Assembly (NCBI RefSeq): GCF_036516575.1
Contig: NZ_DATBTY010000006.1
Location: 143,424 to 207,423, forward strand
Source: Cerasibacillus sp036516575
GTDB lineage: Bacteria > Bacillota > Bacilli > Bacillales > Amphibacillaceae
Length of the DNA stretch: 64,000 bases
Reading direction: 5' to 3'
Shown: in pieces, positions 25,999 to 34,259 of the stretch
Numbering within the stretch: position 1 is the first letter of the stretch
Layout of the letters: every line of letters starts with the position of its first letter
The notes under the pieces: model-generated
What the model was told of the DNA's origin: nothing
Database searches by the model: none
Seen by the model: only the letters and a program-made list of their open reading frames with translations
Translations under genes and position numbers: made by a program

Positions 25999-26769
25999 AT
26001 GATTACACGGAAAAGTAAACGTGAAATTGCACAAATGCAAAAAGCAGCTGATTTACTTGTTCTCACACATAAAGAAATTGCAAAAATGATTAAGCCAGGC
26101 ATAACAACAATGGAAATTGAACAATTTGTTGCTGATTTTTTAAAAAAGCATGGTGCTACTGCAGAACAAAAAGGTTATCAAGGATATAAGTATGCCACAT
26201 GCGCTTCGATTAATGATGAAATCTGTCATGGTTTTCCGCGTCACGAACCTCTAAAAGATGGTGATATTGTCACGATTGATATGGTTGTGAATTTAAACGG
26301 CGGTCTTGCTGATTCGGCTTGGACTTATGCAGTTGGTGACGTTGATGAAAAAGGTAAACGTTTAATGGAAGTGACAAAAACATCGTTATACAAAGGAATA
26401 GAACAAGCAAGACATGGAAATCGTCTTGGAGATATTGGGCACGCCATTCAAACATATGCGGAAAAAGAGGGTTTCTCTGTCGTGCGTGATTTTACAGGAC
26501 ATGGAATTGGACCAACGATACATGAAAATCCATACGTCCCTCACTATGGAGAAAAGGGTAAAGGTTTACGTTTAAAAGAAGGTATGACCATCACCATTGA
26601 ACCGATGTTAAACGAAGGTGATTGGAAAAGCAAAATGGATGCGAACGGTTGGACAGCGCGTACAATTGATAAGGGCCGTTCTGCACAATATGAGCATACC
26701 ATTGTTATTACAAAAGGCGATCCGATTATTTTAACTGAACAAGACCGTGATATTCCACCACTTGATTAA
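25999..26769 (+). CDS. map: Methionine aminopeptidase type I (MapB/YflG-like)
   Basis: 256-aa metalloenzyme that removes the initiator Met from nascent proteins. Metal ligands visible: Asp in VTIDMVV and ADSAWTY, His in GHGIGPTIHENP, Glu in IEPML and the final Glu in YEHTIVI. It is a stand-alone copy, not in the ribosomal-protein operon with adk and infA, so it is probably the second type-I enzyme (YflG-like) and the main map lies elsewhere. Good GGGAAAGGGAG site. Confidence 0.93.
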   Translation: MITRKSKREIAQMQKAADLLVLTHKEIAKMIKPGITTMEIEQFVADFLKKHGATAEQKGYQGYKYATCASINDEICHGFPRHEPLKDGDIVTIDMVVNLNGGLADSAWTYAVGDVDEKGKRLMEVTKTSLYKGIEQARHGNRLGDIGHAIQTYAEKEGFSVVRDFTGHGIGPTIHENPYVPHYGEKGKGLRLKEGMTITIEPMLNEGDWKSKMDANGWTARTIDKGRSAQYEHTIVITKGDPIILTEQDRDIPPLD

Positions 26770-26810
26770 AGGAAAAATCCTAGGGTTAAACGACCCTAGG
26801 ATTTTTTTCA
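26770..26810. terminator. Terminator between map and nhaC-like gene
   Basis: AAAAATCCTAGGGT / ACCCTAGGATTTTTT hairpin, usable by both convergent genes. Confidence 0.88.
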
Positions 26811-28190
26811 TCCATTATGTTGTAATTGAGCGCTATTTGATTTACCGCCGAAGATAACAGTAATCAATGGACTTAATAAACAGAAGAAGGCAAATGGTAA
26901 GTAAGTGAGAACAGGAACACCGAGTACATCAGCAATAAATACACCACATACACTCCAAGGAACGAGAGGGTTAATGACTGTTCCTGCATCTTCTAAAGTC
27001 CGTGATAAAGCTTTATTTGATAAACCAACTTTATTGTATAAATTTTTGTATGTTTCACCTGTTAATAAAATGGATAAATATTGCTCACCTATTAAAACGT
27101 TTATTCCAATTGCAGTTAAAGCTGTTGATACAATAATGGAACGAATACGTTGTAATTTCCGTTGCAACGTTTCAAGAATAGATGGAATAATACCTGTTAC
27201 AAATAGAAGTCCACCAAAGCCAAGTGCTAAAATGACAAGGGACATCGTGAAAAACATGCTTTCAATACCGCCTTTAGAAAGCAATGTATTAACAGGCTCA
27301 AAGTCAGTTGTTGCCGTATAGCCTTTAAACCAAATATCCCATACTTCATTAAAAGATATGGTCTTCGTTATAATAGCAAGTATAGTAGCTAATAAGCTGC
27401 TAATTGTAATTGACATAAAAGCGGACATTTTAAATAAAACAGATATTACAAGTACTAATAATGGTAGCCATGATGTCCAGTGAATTAATCCAGTTGATTG
27501 TAAAGCATTCATATATTCTGTTGTTGTATCAATTTTCGCTCCCGTTTTAGGGGATAAAAAGATAAATAAGATAAATGAAATAATAAACGCTGGTATCGTT
27601 GTTAAGCTCATATGCTTAATATGATCAAATAAATCAACTTTAACAATCGTAGAAGCTAAGTTAGTTGTATCAGATAAAGGTGACATCTTATCACCGAAAA
27701 AAGCTCCAGATACGATTGCGCCAGCTGTTATAGCTAGAGAAGCATCTAGCGCTTGGCCGATACCGATGAATGCCACACCAATCGTTGCAGTCGTTGTCAA
27801 TGAGCTTCCGAGTGAAACACCAATAATGGCAGTCACTGTAAAGACGATGGCATAGAACCATTTCCCATCAACTATTGAAAATCCCAAATCGATCAATGCT
27901 GGAATTGTTCCACTCATAATCCAACTACTCATTAATACACCGATTAATAAAAACAAAAACAATGCCCCTAAACTATTTCTTGCACCTTCAAGCATACCAG
28001 CATGTAAATCATCAAAAGCAATTTTATGAATTAATCCATAAATGATCAGAAAGAATATACCTAATAAAATCGGAATATGTGGGACAGTCCCAATCTCGAT
28101 AATATAATAACTAATCATCCCTACTAGAATCATGAAAATAATAACGGCTTCGAACACATGCGGTTTGTACTTCGCTTGGATTGGAAACAT
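26808..28190 (-). CDS. nhaC: NhaC-family Na+/H+ antiporter-like carrier, T-box controlled; probable tyrosine transporter
   Basis: 460-aa membrane protein with about 11-12 helices and NhaC signatures: SLGSSLTTTATIGVAFIGIG and GAFFGDKMSPLSDTTNLAS (ion-binding region). Paralogues of this family (YheL type) are known to lie behind tyrosine T-boxes in Bacillales and are predicted amino-acid carriers rather than pH antiporters. Here a T-box with a UAC specifier precedes the gene, so uptake of tyrosine coupled to Na+ or H+ is the likeliest role; this is inference from regulation. Start ATG 28190 with AGGAGGAG upstream. Confidence 0.88.
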   Translation of the reverse strand: MFPIQAKYKPHVFEAVIIFMILVGMISYYIIEIGTVPHIPILLGIFFLIIYGLIHKIAFDDLHAGMLEGARNSLGALFLFLLIGVLMSSWIMSGTIPALIDLGFSIVDGKWFYAIVFTVTAIIGVSLGSSLTTTATIGVAFIGIGQALDASLAITAGAIVSGAFFGDKMSPLSDTTNLASTIVKVDLFDHIKHMSLTTIPAFIISFILFIFLSPKTGAKIDTTTEYMNALQSTGLIHWTSWLPLLVLVISVLFKMSAFMSITISSLLATILAIITKTISFNEVWDIWFKGYTATTDFEPVNTLLSKGGIESMFFTMSLVILALGFGGLLFVTGIIPSILETLQRKLQRIRSIIVSTALTAIGINVLIGEQYLSILLTGETYKNLYNKVGLSNKALSRTLEDAGTVINPLVPWSVCGVFIADVLGVPVLTYLPFAFFCLLSPLITVIFGGKSNSAQLQHNG

Positions 28191-28221
28191 TCATACTCCT
28201 CCTTTTAATTTTAATGAAATA

Positions 28222-28452
28222 AAAAAAGCTTCATCCCTAATGAAAGGGACGAAGCATACTCCGCGGTACCACCCTGTTTGCCAATGACGTCAATTGGCCA
28301 CTTACTTCCTAGGATATATCCTTATTAACGAAATGTGTAATTCATTAAATTCCCTGCCAAGACTTGCACCAACCGTCTTGTCTCTTTTCGCTGCTCAGAA
28401 ATCAACTACTCGGTCATTTCAGGATAACGAATATTCGATTTTAAATATTAGT
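28222..28452 (-). promoter_or_regulatory. T-box riboswitch, tyrosine (UAC) specifier
   Basis: Minus-strand leader of about 230 nt. Conserved T-box GGGTGGTACCGCGG at 28261-28276. Stem I base GAAATG/CATTTC; AGTA motif on the 5' side of the specifier loop; apical part AAAAGAGA then CAAGAC-GGTTGGTGCAA-GTCTTG (AG bulge and distal loop). The specifier loop reads GAAT-TAC-A, the UAC codon at 28337-28339. The terminator hairpin GCTTCGTCCC/GGGATGAAGC with a run of seven T lies at 28222-28256. Uncharged tRNA-Tyr should promote antitermination and raise expression of the carrier. Confidence 0.93.
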
Positions 28453-28456
28453 GAAT

Positions 28457-28486
28457 AATATACACTGTTATTCTCCTGATTGTCAA
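28457..28486 (-). promoter_or_regulatory. Promoter of the T-box leader
   Basis: TTGACA (28481-28486), 18-bp spacer, TATATT (28457-28462) on the minus strand; predicted start about 28450. Confidence 0.75.
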
Positions 28487-28758
28487 CTGCTTTTAAAATG
28501 ATATAAAATTCAGAGAACAGACTTAGAAATTATATTTATGTCTGAAGCATGATACAACGGCATAAAACAGAGAAAAATGGACTTAAAAGATTATATTATT
28601 TATTTTTTAGGGTAAATCTATTGAAATTATTCTAAACATTTAGGATAATATATAAAGAAGACTTGTCAGATGGAGTTTTTACTGTACTTGAACCCAAGTC
28701 GCACTTATTTCAAAGTTTAGTGTCGCGAAGATAAAAGGAACGAGGGAGGGCATATGTC
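28487..28758. other. Intergenic region, nothing assigned
   Basis: AT-rich stretch between the T-box promoter and the IDEAL gene. I see no gene and no recognisable RNA motif. A ribosome site (GAGGGAGGGC) for the next gene lies at its end. Confidence 0.4.
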
Positions 28759-28992
28759 ATGAATAAAGAAAAAACAATATATCGTTTCAAACGTTATCAA
28801 GGAAATCGTGTTCAAGCGAAACGAGAAATTTCATTTGAAATGATGCTGTCTGCTCGGTTACTATTGGATGAAATATGTTTCCAACGAAATAAAGAACAGT
28901 TAATGACCGCCATTGATACGGCTATTGAATCAGGTGATCAAGAGATGTTTCAAACGTTAAGTGAGTTTTATAAACAATACGTTTGGGAATAA
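28759..28992 (+). CDS. IDEAL-domain protein
   Basis: 77-aa protein whose C-terminal half, LLLDEICFQRNKEQLMTAIDTAIESGDQEMFQTLSEFY, is an IDEAL domain (named for the I-D-E-A-L-like motif, found in small Bacillus proteins such as YozD and in YpiB). N-terminal half is basic (YRFKRYQGNRVQAKRE). The domain's role is mostly undefined; it probably mediates protein contacts. Strong GGGAGGG site. A dispersed repeat starts right after the stop. Confidence 0.85.
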   Translation: MNKEKTIYRFKRYQGNRVQAKREISFEMMLSARLLLDEICFQRNKEQLMTAIDTAIESGDQEMFQTLSEFYKQYVWE

Positions 28993-28997
28993 GGAAG

Positions 28998-29337
28998 ATG
29001 GGACAAAAATAATATGCTAAACTCAAAGCCAAACATTGTACTATTCCAGCGGTGGAAATATACGTAGGTTTCTGGTCGACTTATAATACCGACGTCGTGT
29101 GGTCTAGGCCGACACAAGATGACAGTCTGACGCAGGAAAATAGGCATCGGTGAGACCCCGGAGTGCGTTAGCGCGAGGTCGATGACAATCATCACGTCCT
29201 GTGACGACATCGACACTAGCACGTCCTGTGCGTCGGAGGCTCACCAGCCACCCGCCAAAAAAGCGAAGTATATTTCCAAAGCAGTGTATATGCACTTCGT
29301 TCGGGTTATTCTTTGATAAAAACGCCTTTTGTCCCAA
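28998..29337. repeat. Dispersed Bacillaceae intergenic repeat, copy B (full)
   Basis: About 340 bp bounded by inverted ends TGGGACAAAA / TTTTGTCCCA. Internal words include GACACAAGATGACAGT, GCATCGGTGAGACCCC, GAGGCTCACCAGCC and GCGAAGTATATTTCC, typical of an intergenic repeat of Bacillus relatives. The middle has two copies of CACGTCCTGTG (29193 and 29220, 27 bp apart). Its first 80 bp match the region from 63338. Open frames here are artefacts. Confidence 0.7.
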
Positions 29338-29432
29338 TCTCTTTCTCAACGTTTTGGATATATTTAACAAAAAGTTAATAATAATAAGGCGAATACTTTG
29401 ATATGCTACAAGAAAGGAGGGAAAAGGGCAAA

Positions 29433-30710
29433 ATGAAATCAAAGAAGAAGCAAAGATTAGGTTGGGTGTTGTATGATTTTGGGAACTCAGCATTTGCTAC
29501 CACTATTATGGCTGCAGTCCTACCGACATTTTATTATGACGTTGCTGCTAAAGGATTAGAAAATCATCTTGCTACGAGTTATTGGGGATATTCACAATCG
29601 ATAGCAGCTTTAATTGTTGCGATATTAGGTCCCATTTTAGGTGCCATAAGTGACTTCTCTGCTGCAAAGAAGAAGTTCTTAAGATTCTTTTGTTATATGG
29701 GTGTCATTGCCAGTATTTTGTTAGCTTTTGTCGGTGAAGGCGATTACATATTTGCCTCGATATTATTAATTATTGGTACGGTTGGATTTTCAGGTGGGAA
29801 TGTTTTCTATGATGCATTTTTACCAGAAATAGCTGAGGAGGAAGAGATGGACCGTGTGTCTGCCGCGGGATATGCTTGGGGATACATTGGTGGTGGTGTA
29901 CTGTTAGCAATAAATTTATTAATGATTTTAAAACATGATTGGTTCGGCTTACCGAATGCTACAGTAGCAAGTCAAGTTTCGTTTGCAACTGTGGGGATTT
30001 GGTGGTTTATTTTCTCTATTCCATTATTTAAAAATATCCGTGAAGAAAAAAAGCCCGCTGTTAAACGTGATCAATCATATATCGTTATTGGATTTTCCCG
30101 TTTAGGTCAGACGATAAAGGAAATTACCAAATATAAGCAATTATTACTATTTTTATTTGCATTTTGGCTATATAACGATGGTATTTCAACAATCATTAAA
30201 ATGGCAACAATTTATGGAAGGGATATTAATATTGGCCAGAATGATTTAATCGCAGCCTTATTAATTACTCAATTCATTGGAATTCCTTGTACTTTCTTTT
30301 TTGGTTGGTTAGCAAAGAAAATATCTGTTAAATCGGCATTAATGCTATCACTTTACATTTATATGGGTATCGTTATATTCGGATATTTTATGTCATCTGC
30401 ACTCCATTTTTATTTACTCGCTATGTGTGTCGGGTTTGTTCAAGGTGGAGCACAATCATTGAGCCGTTCTCTATATGGTCGACTTGTTCCGGCTCATAAG
30501 CGAGCAGAGTTCTTCGGGTTTTACGGTGTATCAGCGAAATTCTCTGCTGTATTTGGACCGTTTTTATTCGCAATAGTCGGTCAACTAACAGGTTCTAGTC
30601 GCCTCGGAATTATCTCATTAATTTTCTTCTTCTTGGCTGGTATTATTTTATTGAAATTTGTTAATATCGAAAAAGGAATTGAAGAAGTCAAAGGGAAAAA
30701 AGCAAGCTAA
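29433..30710 (+). CDS. UMF1-family MFS transporter
   Basis: 425-aa permease with about 12 helices. The N-terminus RLGWVLYDFGNSAFATTIMAAVLPTFYY and the central FAFWLYNDGISTIIKMATIYG are hallmarks of the UMF1 branch of the major facilitator superfamily (Atg22/YxiO-like), whose bacterial substrates are undefined. Start set at 29433 (MKSKKKQRLGW) downstream of AAAGGAGGG; a Met 10 codons earlier lacks a site. Ends in a hairpin shared with the convergent phospholipase-like gene. Confidence 0.88.
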   Translation: MKSKKKQRLGWVLYDFGNSAFATTIMAAVLPTFYYDVAAKGLENHLATSYWGYSQSIAALIVAILGPILGAISDFSAAKKKFLRFFCYMGVIASILLAFVGEGDYIFASILLIIGTVGFSGGNVFYDAFLPEIAEEEEMDRVSAAGYAWGYIGGGVLLAINLLMILKHDWFGLPNATVASQVSFATVGIWWFIFSIPLFKNIREEKKPAVKRDQSYIVIGFSRLGQTIKEITKYKQLLLFLFAFWLYNDGISTIIKMATIYGRDINIGQNDLIAALLITQFIGIPCTFFFGWLAKKISVKSALMLSLYIYMGIVIFGYFMSSALHFYLLAMCVGFVQGGAQSLSRSLYGRLVPAHKRAEFFGFYGVSAKFSAVFGPFLFAIVGQLTGSSRLGIISLIFFFLAGIILLKFVNIEKGIEEVKGKKAS

Positions 30711-30742
30711 AAAATCAGGCATGTTGCCTGATTTTTTTATCT
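30709..30742. terminator. Bidirectional terminator
   Basis: AAAAAATCAGGCA / TGCCTGATTTTTTT hairpin between convergent genes. Confidence 0.88.
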
Positions 30743-31661
30743 AAATAAGTGGGTCACTGTATTTATTTTCTATTCCTAATGCCACTGGTTTGCCTGTATC
30801 ATAAGAGATATCATCGATTAATGCAATTAGTTGATCATCGGGATGTTTTTGATTAGGCGATGTCCAGTAACTCAAAACCATCGGCATAATTTCGCATGCA
30901 TCTATTTTACTTTGATTATATAAATCGATGAAGCTCTTTGTCGATGATTCCTTTGTCGCTGGATGATGCCATACGGTATGATTAAGATTCAAAAAATCTT
31001 TATCATCTGTAACTGGTCGAAGGGAATAGGCAGATATAAATGATTTTAATAAAACATTTTTCCAACCGTACGGATCATAGAGAATGCGTTGTGCACGTTT
31101 TAAATCACGATAAGACTTTTGAATATAGTTATCTGACGAGAGTGCTCTGTCTGGATAATGTTTGTGGATTGTTTCATGTAATAGTGAAACAATTGCTTTA
31201 GGCATGGAAAAACCGACATTAATTTCATTATTAACGGGTGATTTCCATGTTTTCAAATGGTGATATTTATCCATCATTAATGTATCGATAATAATTTCCA
31301 ACCGTTGATGATTACTCCCCTTATATCCCGCTCGATAGTGAATGTATGGATGCGTATGCCGGTCAAGGATATGATGTGTTATGAAACCAAATACAAATGC
31401 TTGAACATTGTCATCCATCTCTTTAGCAGTTGTAATTAAATCAATTAAAAATGGACCACACCGTTTTGTATGGATTAAGGTCCCGATTTCTTGAACAGGC
31501 CCATCTTTAAACCATGGCCAAAAATTATAATAAAAGAAAGGGTCAGGACCTTGGGCACCTAACTTCATCACTCTTTCGCTTGTAAAATACACCTGTCGTG
31601 TATTGTTAATGGTGTCAACAACATCTTCACAAAAGAGAATGTGGGTCCAAATATTAGGCAA
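30741..31661 (-). CDS. Zinc-dependent phospholipase C family protein
   Basis: 306-aa protein of the PF00882 (Zn_dep_PLPC) type. Candidate zinc ligands: IWTHILF at the start, GAQGPDPFFYY, FGFITHHILDRHTHPYIHYRAGY, and NHQRLEIIIDTLM, matching the His/Asp pattern of the phospholipase C/P1 nuclease fold. No signal peptide, so it acts in the cytosol, unlike secreted PLC; the substrate is unknown. The start is TTG at 31661, since AAGGAGGG is seven bases upstream and the Met codons further up lie before or in that site. Confidence 0.85.
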   Translation of the reverse strand: MPNIWTHILFCEDVVDTINNTRQVYFTSERVMKLGAQGPDPFFYYNFWPWFKDGPVQEIGTLIHTKRCGPFLIDLITTAKEMDDNVQAFVFGFITHHILDRHTHPYIHYRAGYKGSNHQRLEIIIDTLMMDKYHHLKTWKSPVNNEINVGFSMPKAIVSLLHETIHKHYPDRALSSDNYIQKSYRDLKRAQRILYDPYGWKNVLLKSFISAYSLRPVTDDKDFLNLNHTVWHHPATKESSTKSFIDLYNQSKIDACEIMPMVLSYWTSPNQKHPDDQLIALIDDISYDTGKPVALGIENKYSDPLI

Positions 31662-31894
31662 TGTATATCCCTCCTTTTTCATATATGTCAATATTTATAT
31701 TGGGTAACAACATTTTTTACACGCTATAAAGAAAGGTCTCCCTCATCACATATTATAAATGATAATCCTTCTTTTCGTATGCTTTCTTAAGAAAATTACT
31801 TGTTTTGTAACAATCTAACGCTATCAAATGACATTAAGAAGAAATTTGGTACAATATATGGTGTATGGTTAGTTTATCAAAGGAGGAACTAGAG

Positions 31895-33283
31895 ATGGAT
31901 TTTCGGATTGAACATGATACATTAGGTGAAGTGAAAGTCCCAGCGGATAAATATTGGGGAGCACAAACACAACGCAGTAAGCAAAATTTTCCAATCGGTA
32001 ATGAAAAAATGCCGAAAGAAGTCATTCGTGCTTTTGCTATTTTGAAGAAAAGTACGGCAAAAGCTAATAGTAAGCTCGGGCTCTTAGATGAGAAAAAGGC
32101 AGAAGCCATTGCCCATGCCGCTGACTTAGTATTAGAAGGAAAATTAGATGATCATTTTCCGTTAGTTGTTTGGCAAACAGGAAGTGGGACACAGTCCAAC
32201 ATGAACGTTAATGAAGTCCTTGCACACGTAGGAAATAAATGGTTAAAAGAGCAAGGTAGTGACTTAGTCCTTCATCCAAATGATGATGTTAATAAGTCTC
32301 AAAGTTCAAATGATACATATCCAACGGCATTGCATGTATCAGCAGTTTTAAAATTAGAAGATGTGGTCTTACCAGCACTTGAACAAATCAAAGCAAGTGT
32401 AAAGGAAAAAATGGAAGCCTTCAAGAATATTGTTAAAATTGGTCGAACTCATTTACAAGATGCGACTCCATTGACATTGGGGCAAGAAATAAGTGGTTGG
32501 CACCGTATGTTAGAAAAGTCGCAAATAATGATAAAAGAAAGTGCCGAGCATTTAAAAGAGTTGGCAATTGGTGGAACGGCTGTTGGTACAGGATTAAATG
32601 CTCATCCTGATTTCTCGAACCTTGTCTGTGAAGCGATTAGTAAAGAAACCGGAAAAACATTTGTTTCTGCGCCAAATAAGTTTCATTCATTAACTAGTTA
32701 CGATGAATTAGTATATGCACACGGTGCATTGAAGGCTTTGGCTGCTGATTTAATGAAAATCGCTAATGATGTGAGATGGCTAGCAAGTGGTCCACGCTGT
32801 GGAATTGGTGAGATCACTATTCCTTCAAATGAACCAGGAAGTTCGATTATGCCAGGAAAAGTAAACCCAACTCAATCTGAGGCAGTTACAATGGTTGTTG
32901 CTCAAGTGATGGGAAATGATGCTACAATTGGCTTTGCGGCAAGCCAGGGAAATTTTGAGCTAAACGTATTTAAACCGGTGATGGCATATAATTTCTTACA
33001 ATCATGTCAATTATTGGCCGATAGCATGCTTTCATTTGATGAACGTTGTGTACGTGGTATTGAGCCGAATGAAGAAAAGATTGAAAGGAATTTAAATGAT
33101 TCATTAATGCTTGTAACCGCATTAAATCCACATATTGGTTATGAAAATGCTGCTAAAATAGCTAAAACAGCCTATGAAAACAATGCGACATTAAAAGAAA
33201 CAGCCGTTGAATTAGGCTTATTAACTGAAGAACAATTTGATGAATATGTTGTACCGAAAGACATGACACACCCGAAAGAATAA
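31895..33283 (+). CDS. fumC: Fumarate hydratase class II
   Basis: 462-aa cytosolic enzyme converting fumarate and malate in the TCA cycle. Seen: TGSGTQSNMNVNEV, SQSSNDTYPTA, GRTHLQDATPLTLGQE and the signature GSSIMPGKVNPTQ (about residues 316-328). Start ATG 31895 behind AAAGGAGGA. Together with odhAB it shows a complete oxidative TCA capability in this organism. Monocistronic; the repeat element follows immediately. Confidence 0.97.
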   Translation: MDFRIEHDTLGEVKVPADKYWGAQTQRSKQNFPIGNEKMPKEVIRAFAILKKSTAKANSKLGLLDEKKAEAIAHAADLVLEGKLDDHFPLVVWQTGSGTQSNMNVNEVLAHVGNKWLKEQGSDLVLHPNDDVNKSQSSNDTYPTALHVSAVLKLEDVVLPALEQIKASVKEKMEAFKNIVKIGRTHLQDATPLTLGQEISGWHRMLEKSQIMIKESAEHLKELAIGGTAVGTGLNAHPDFSNLVCEAISKETGKTFVSAPNKFHSLTSYDELVYAHGALKALAADLMKIANDVRWLASGPRCGIGEITIPSNEPGSSIMPGKVNPTQSEAVTMVVAQVMGNDATIGFAASQGNFELNVFKPVMAYNFLQSCQLLADSMLSFDERCVRGIEPNEEKIERNLNDSLMLVTALNPHIGYENAAKIAKTAYENNATLKETAVELGLLTEEQFDEYVVPKDMTHPKE

Positions 33284-33289
33284 ATGATA

Positions 33290-33768
33290 TGAGACAGGGA
33301 CATAACTAGCATTAAATAATGATTAGTTGGTACATCATATTTTGTTAACTGGAACGAACGAAAGACAGGCTTTGGAAGAGGCTTTGTATAATTTCTTATA
33401 AAAAAATAATAATCCACTCCTTTTCTCAGGGGTGGATTTCTTTTTATAGGTGTTATCATAACGCCTCAAAGCACAGATTTGTAAATCTTTGAACGCTCCA
33501 ATGCGATCTAAGTTTAACTAAAATTACTGACTTACATACAATTGAACACCCCAATGCGATCTAAGTGTAACTAAGATCACAGACTTACATACAATTGAAC
33601 GCTTCAATGCAATCTAACTGTAATTAAGAATACAGACTTACATACGATTGAACACCTCAATGCGGTCTAACTGTAACTAAGATCACTGACTTACACACCA
33701 TGGAACGCTCCAATGCGATCTAACTCTCAAACATCGCTCACCTATATATCTTTAAACACCCTAATGCG
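33290..33768 (-). repeat. Composite repeat element, copy 2: inverted 53-bp array plus conserved flank
   Basis: Reverse-oriented relative of 15164-15590. Unit marks (ATGC of the core) fall at 33501, 33554, 33607, 33660, 33713 and 33764: four steps of 53 bp and a last of 51. On the minus strand the units read CGCATTG-RRG-Y-GTTCAAT followed by GTATGTAAGTCAGTGAT-like spacers. The flank (33290-33490) repeats GGCGTTATGATAACACC, the ATCCACCCCT/AGGAGTGGAT hairpin (about 33413-33438) and the terminal CTAGTTATGTCCC. Six units here against five in copy 1. Confidence 0.85.
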
Positions 33769-33779
33769 ATATTGTAGTA

Positions 33780-33880
33780 AAAAGACAAGATATAAAATGT
33801 ATGAATCCTAAGCACATTTGCTGAGCAGTTTTTTCTGCCTGGCAGGGGCAGTTCATTTTGCCCCCGTACGCTTTTTTTAT
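33780..33880 (+). ncRNA. Possible small RNA with terminator
   Basis: A ~90-nt stretch between the array and the SASP gene carries GCAGTTTTTTCTGC and a GC-rich stem GGGGCA (33845-33850)/TGCCCC (33859-33864), then CGTACGC and seven T (33872-33878), an intrinsic-terminator layout. A TATAAAAT box sits near 33790 but without a convincing -35. No reading frame ends here, so the terminator has no protein-coding gene to serve. Confidence 0.3.
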
Positions 33881-33966
33881 TAGTAAATCATGTTCAATTT
33901 TCCAACGTTTATCAGTGATAAGATTTCTTGAACTGTGAACAATATAGACTACAGGAGGTGATATCA

Positions 33967-34173
33967 ATGGCTAACAACAATTCAAATCAATTGCTAGTGC
34001 CTGGCGTTCAACAAGCATTAGATCAAATGAAATATGAGATAGCTCAGGAATTTGGTGTTAATTTAGGAGCAGATACAACATCACGTGCTAACGGTTCTGT
34101 TGGTGGAGAAATTACTAAGCGTTTAGTTCAGACTGCCCAACAACAATTAGGTGGCGGAAGCACACCACAATAA
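33967..34173 (+). CDS. Alpha/beta-type small acid-soluble spore protein
   Basis: 68-aa SASP that coats spore DNA and protects it from UV and heat. Contains the germination-protease recognition region KYEIAQEFGV (about residues 25-34) and the C-terminal DNA-binding signature SRANGSVGGEITKRLVQTAQQQL. Start ATG 33967 has a perfect AGGAGGTGAT site; a longer in-frame start at 33928 lacks one. Expected to be transcribed by sigma-G in the forespore. Confidence 0.95.
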   Translation: MANNNSNQLLVPGVQQALDQMKYEIAQEFGVNLGADTTSRANGSVGGEITKRLVQTAQQQLGGGSTPQ

Positions 34174-34216
34174 AATAATGATGGCTTCATAAGGAAGGTT
34201 ATTCCTGTTCTTATAT

Positions 34217-34258
34217 TAAAAAGAAGAAGGAGGGTCTGATGACCTTCCTTCTTTCTAT
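34217..34258. terminator. Terminator between SASP and msmX
   Basis: AAGAAGGAGGGTC-TGAT-GACCTTCCTTCTT hairpin, T-rich on the minus side and moderately so on the plus side. Confidence 0.8.
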
Positions 34259-34259
34259 A

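Noticed and set aside
29104..29493. 129-aa minus-strand frame
   Set aside because: Lies in the dispersed repeat and crosses the start of the MFS gene; the composition is that of repeat DNA.
33172..33459. 95-aa minus-strand frame at the end of fumC
   Set aside because: Overlaps fumC antisense and derives from repeat DNA; no ribosome site.
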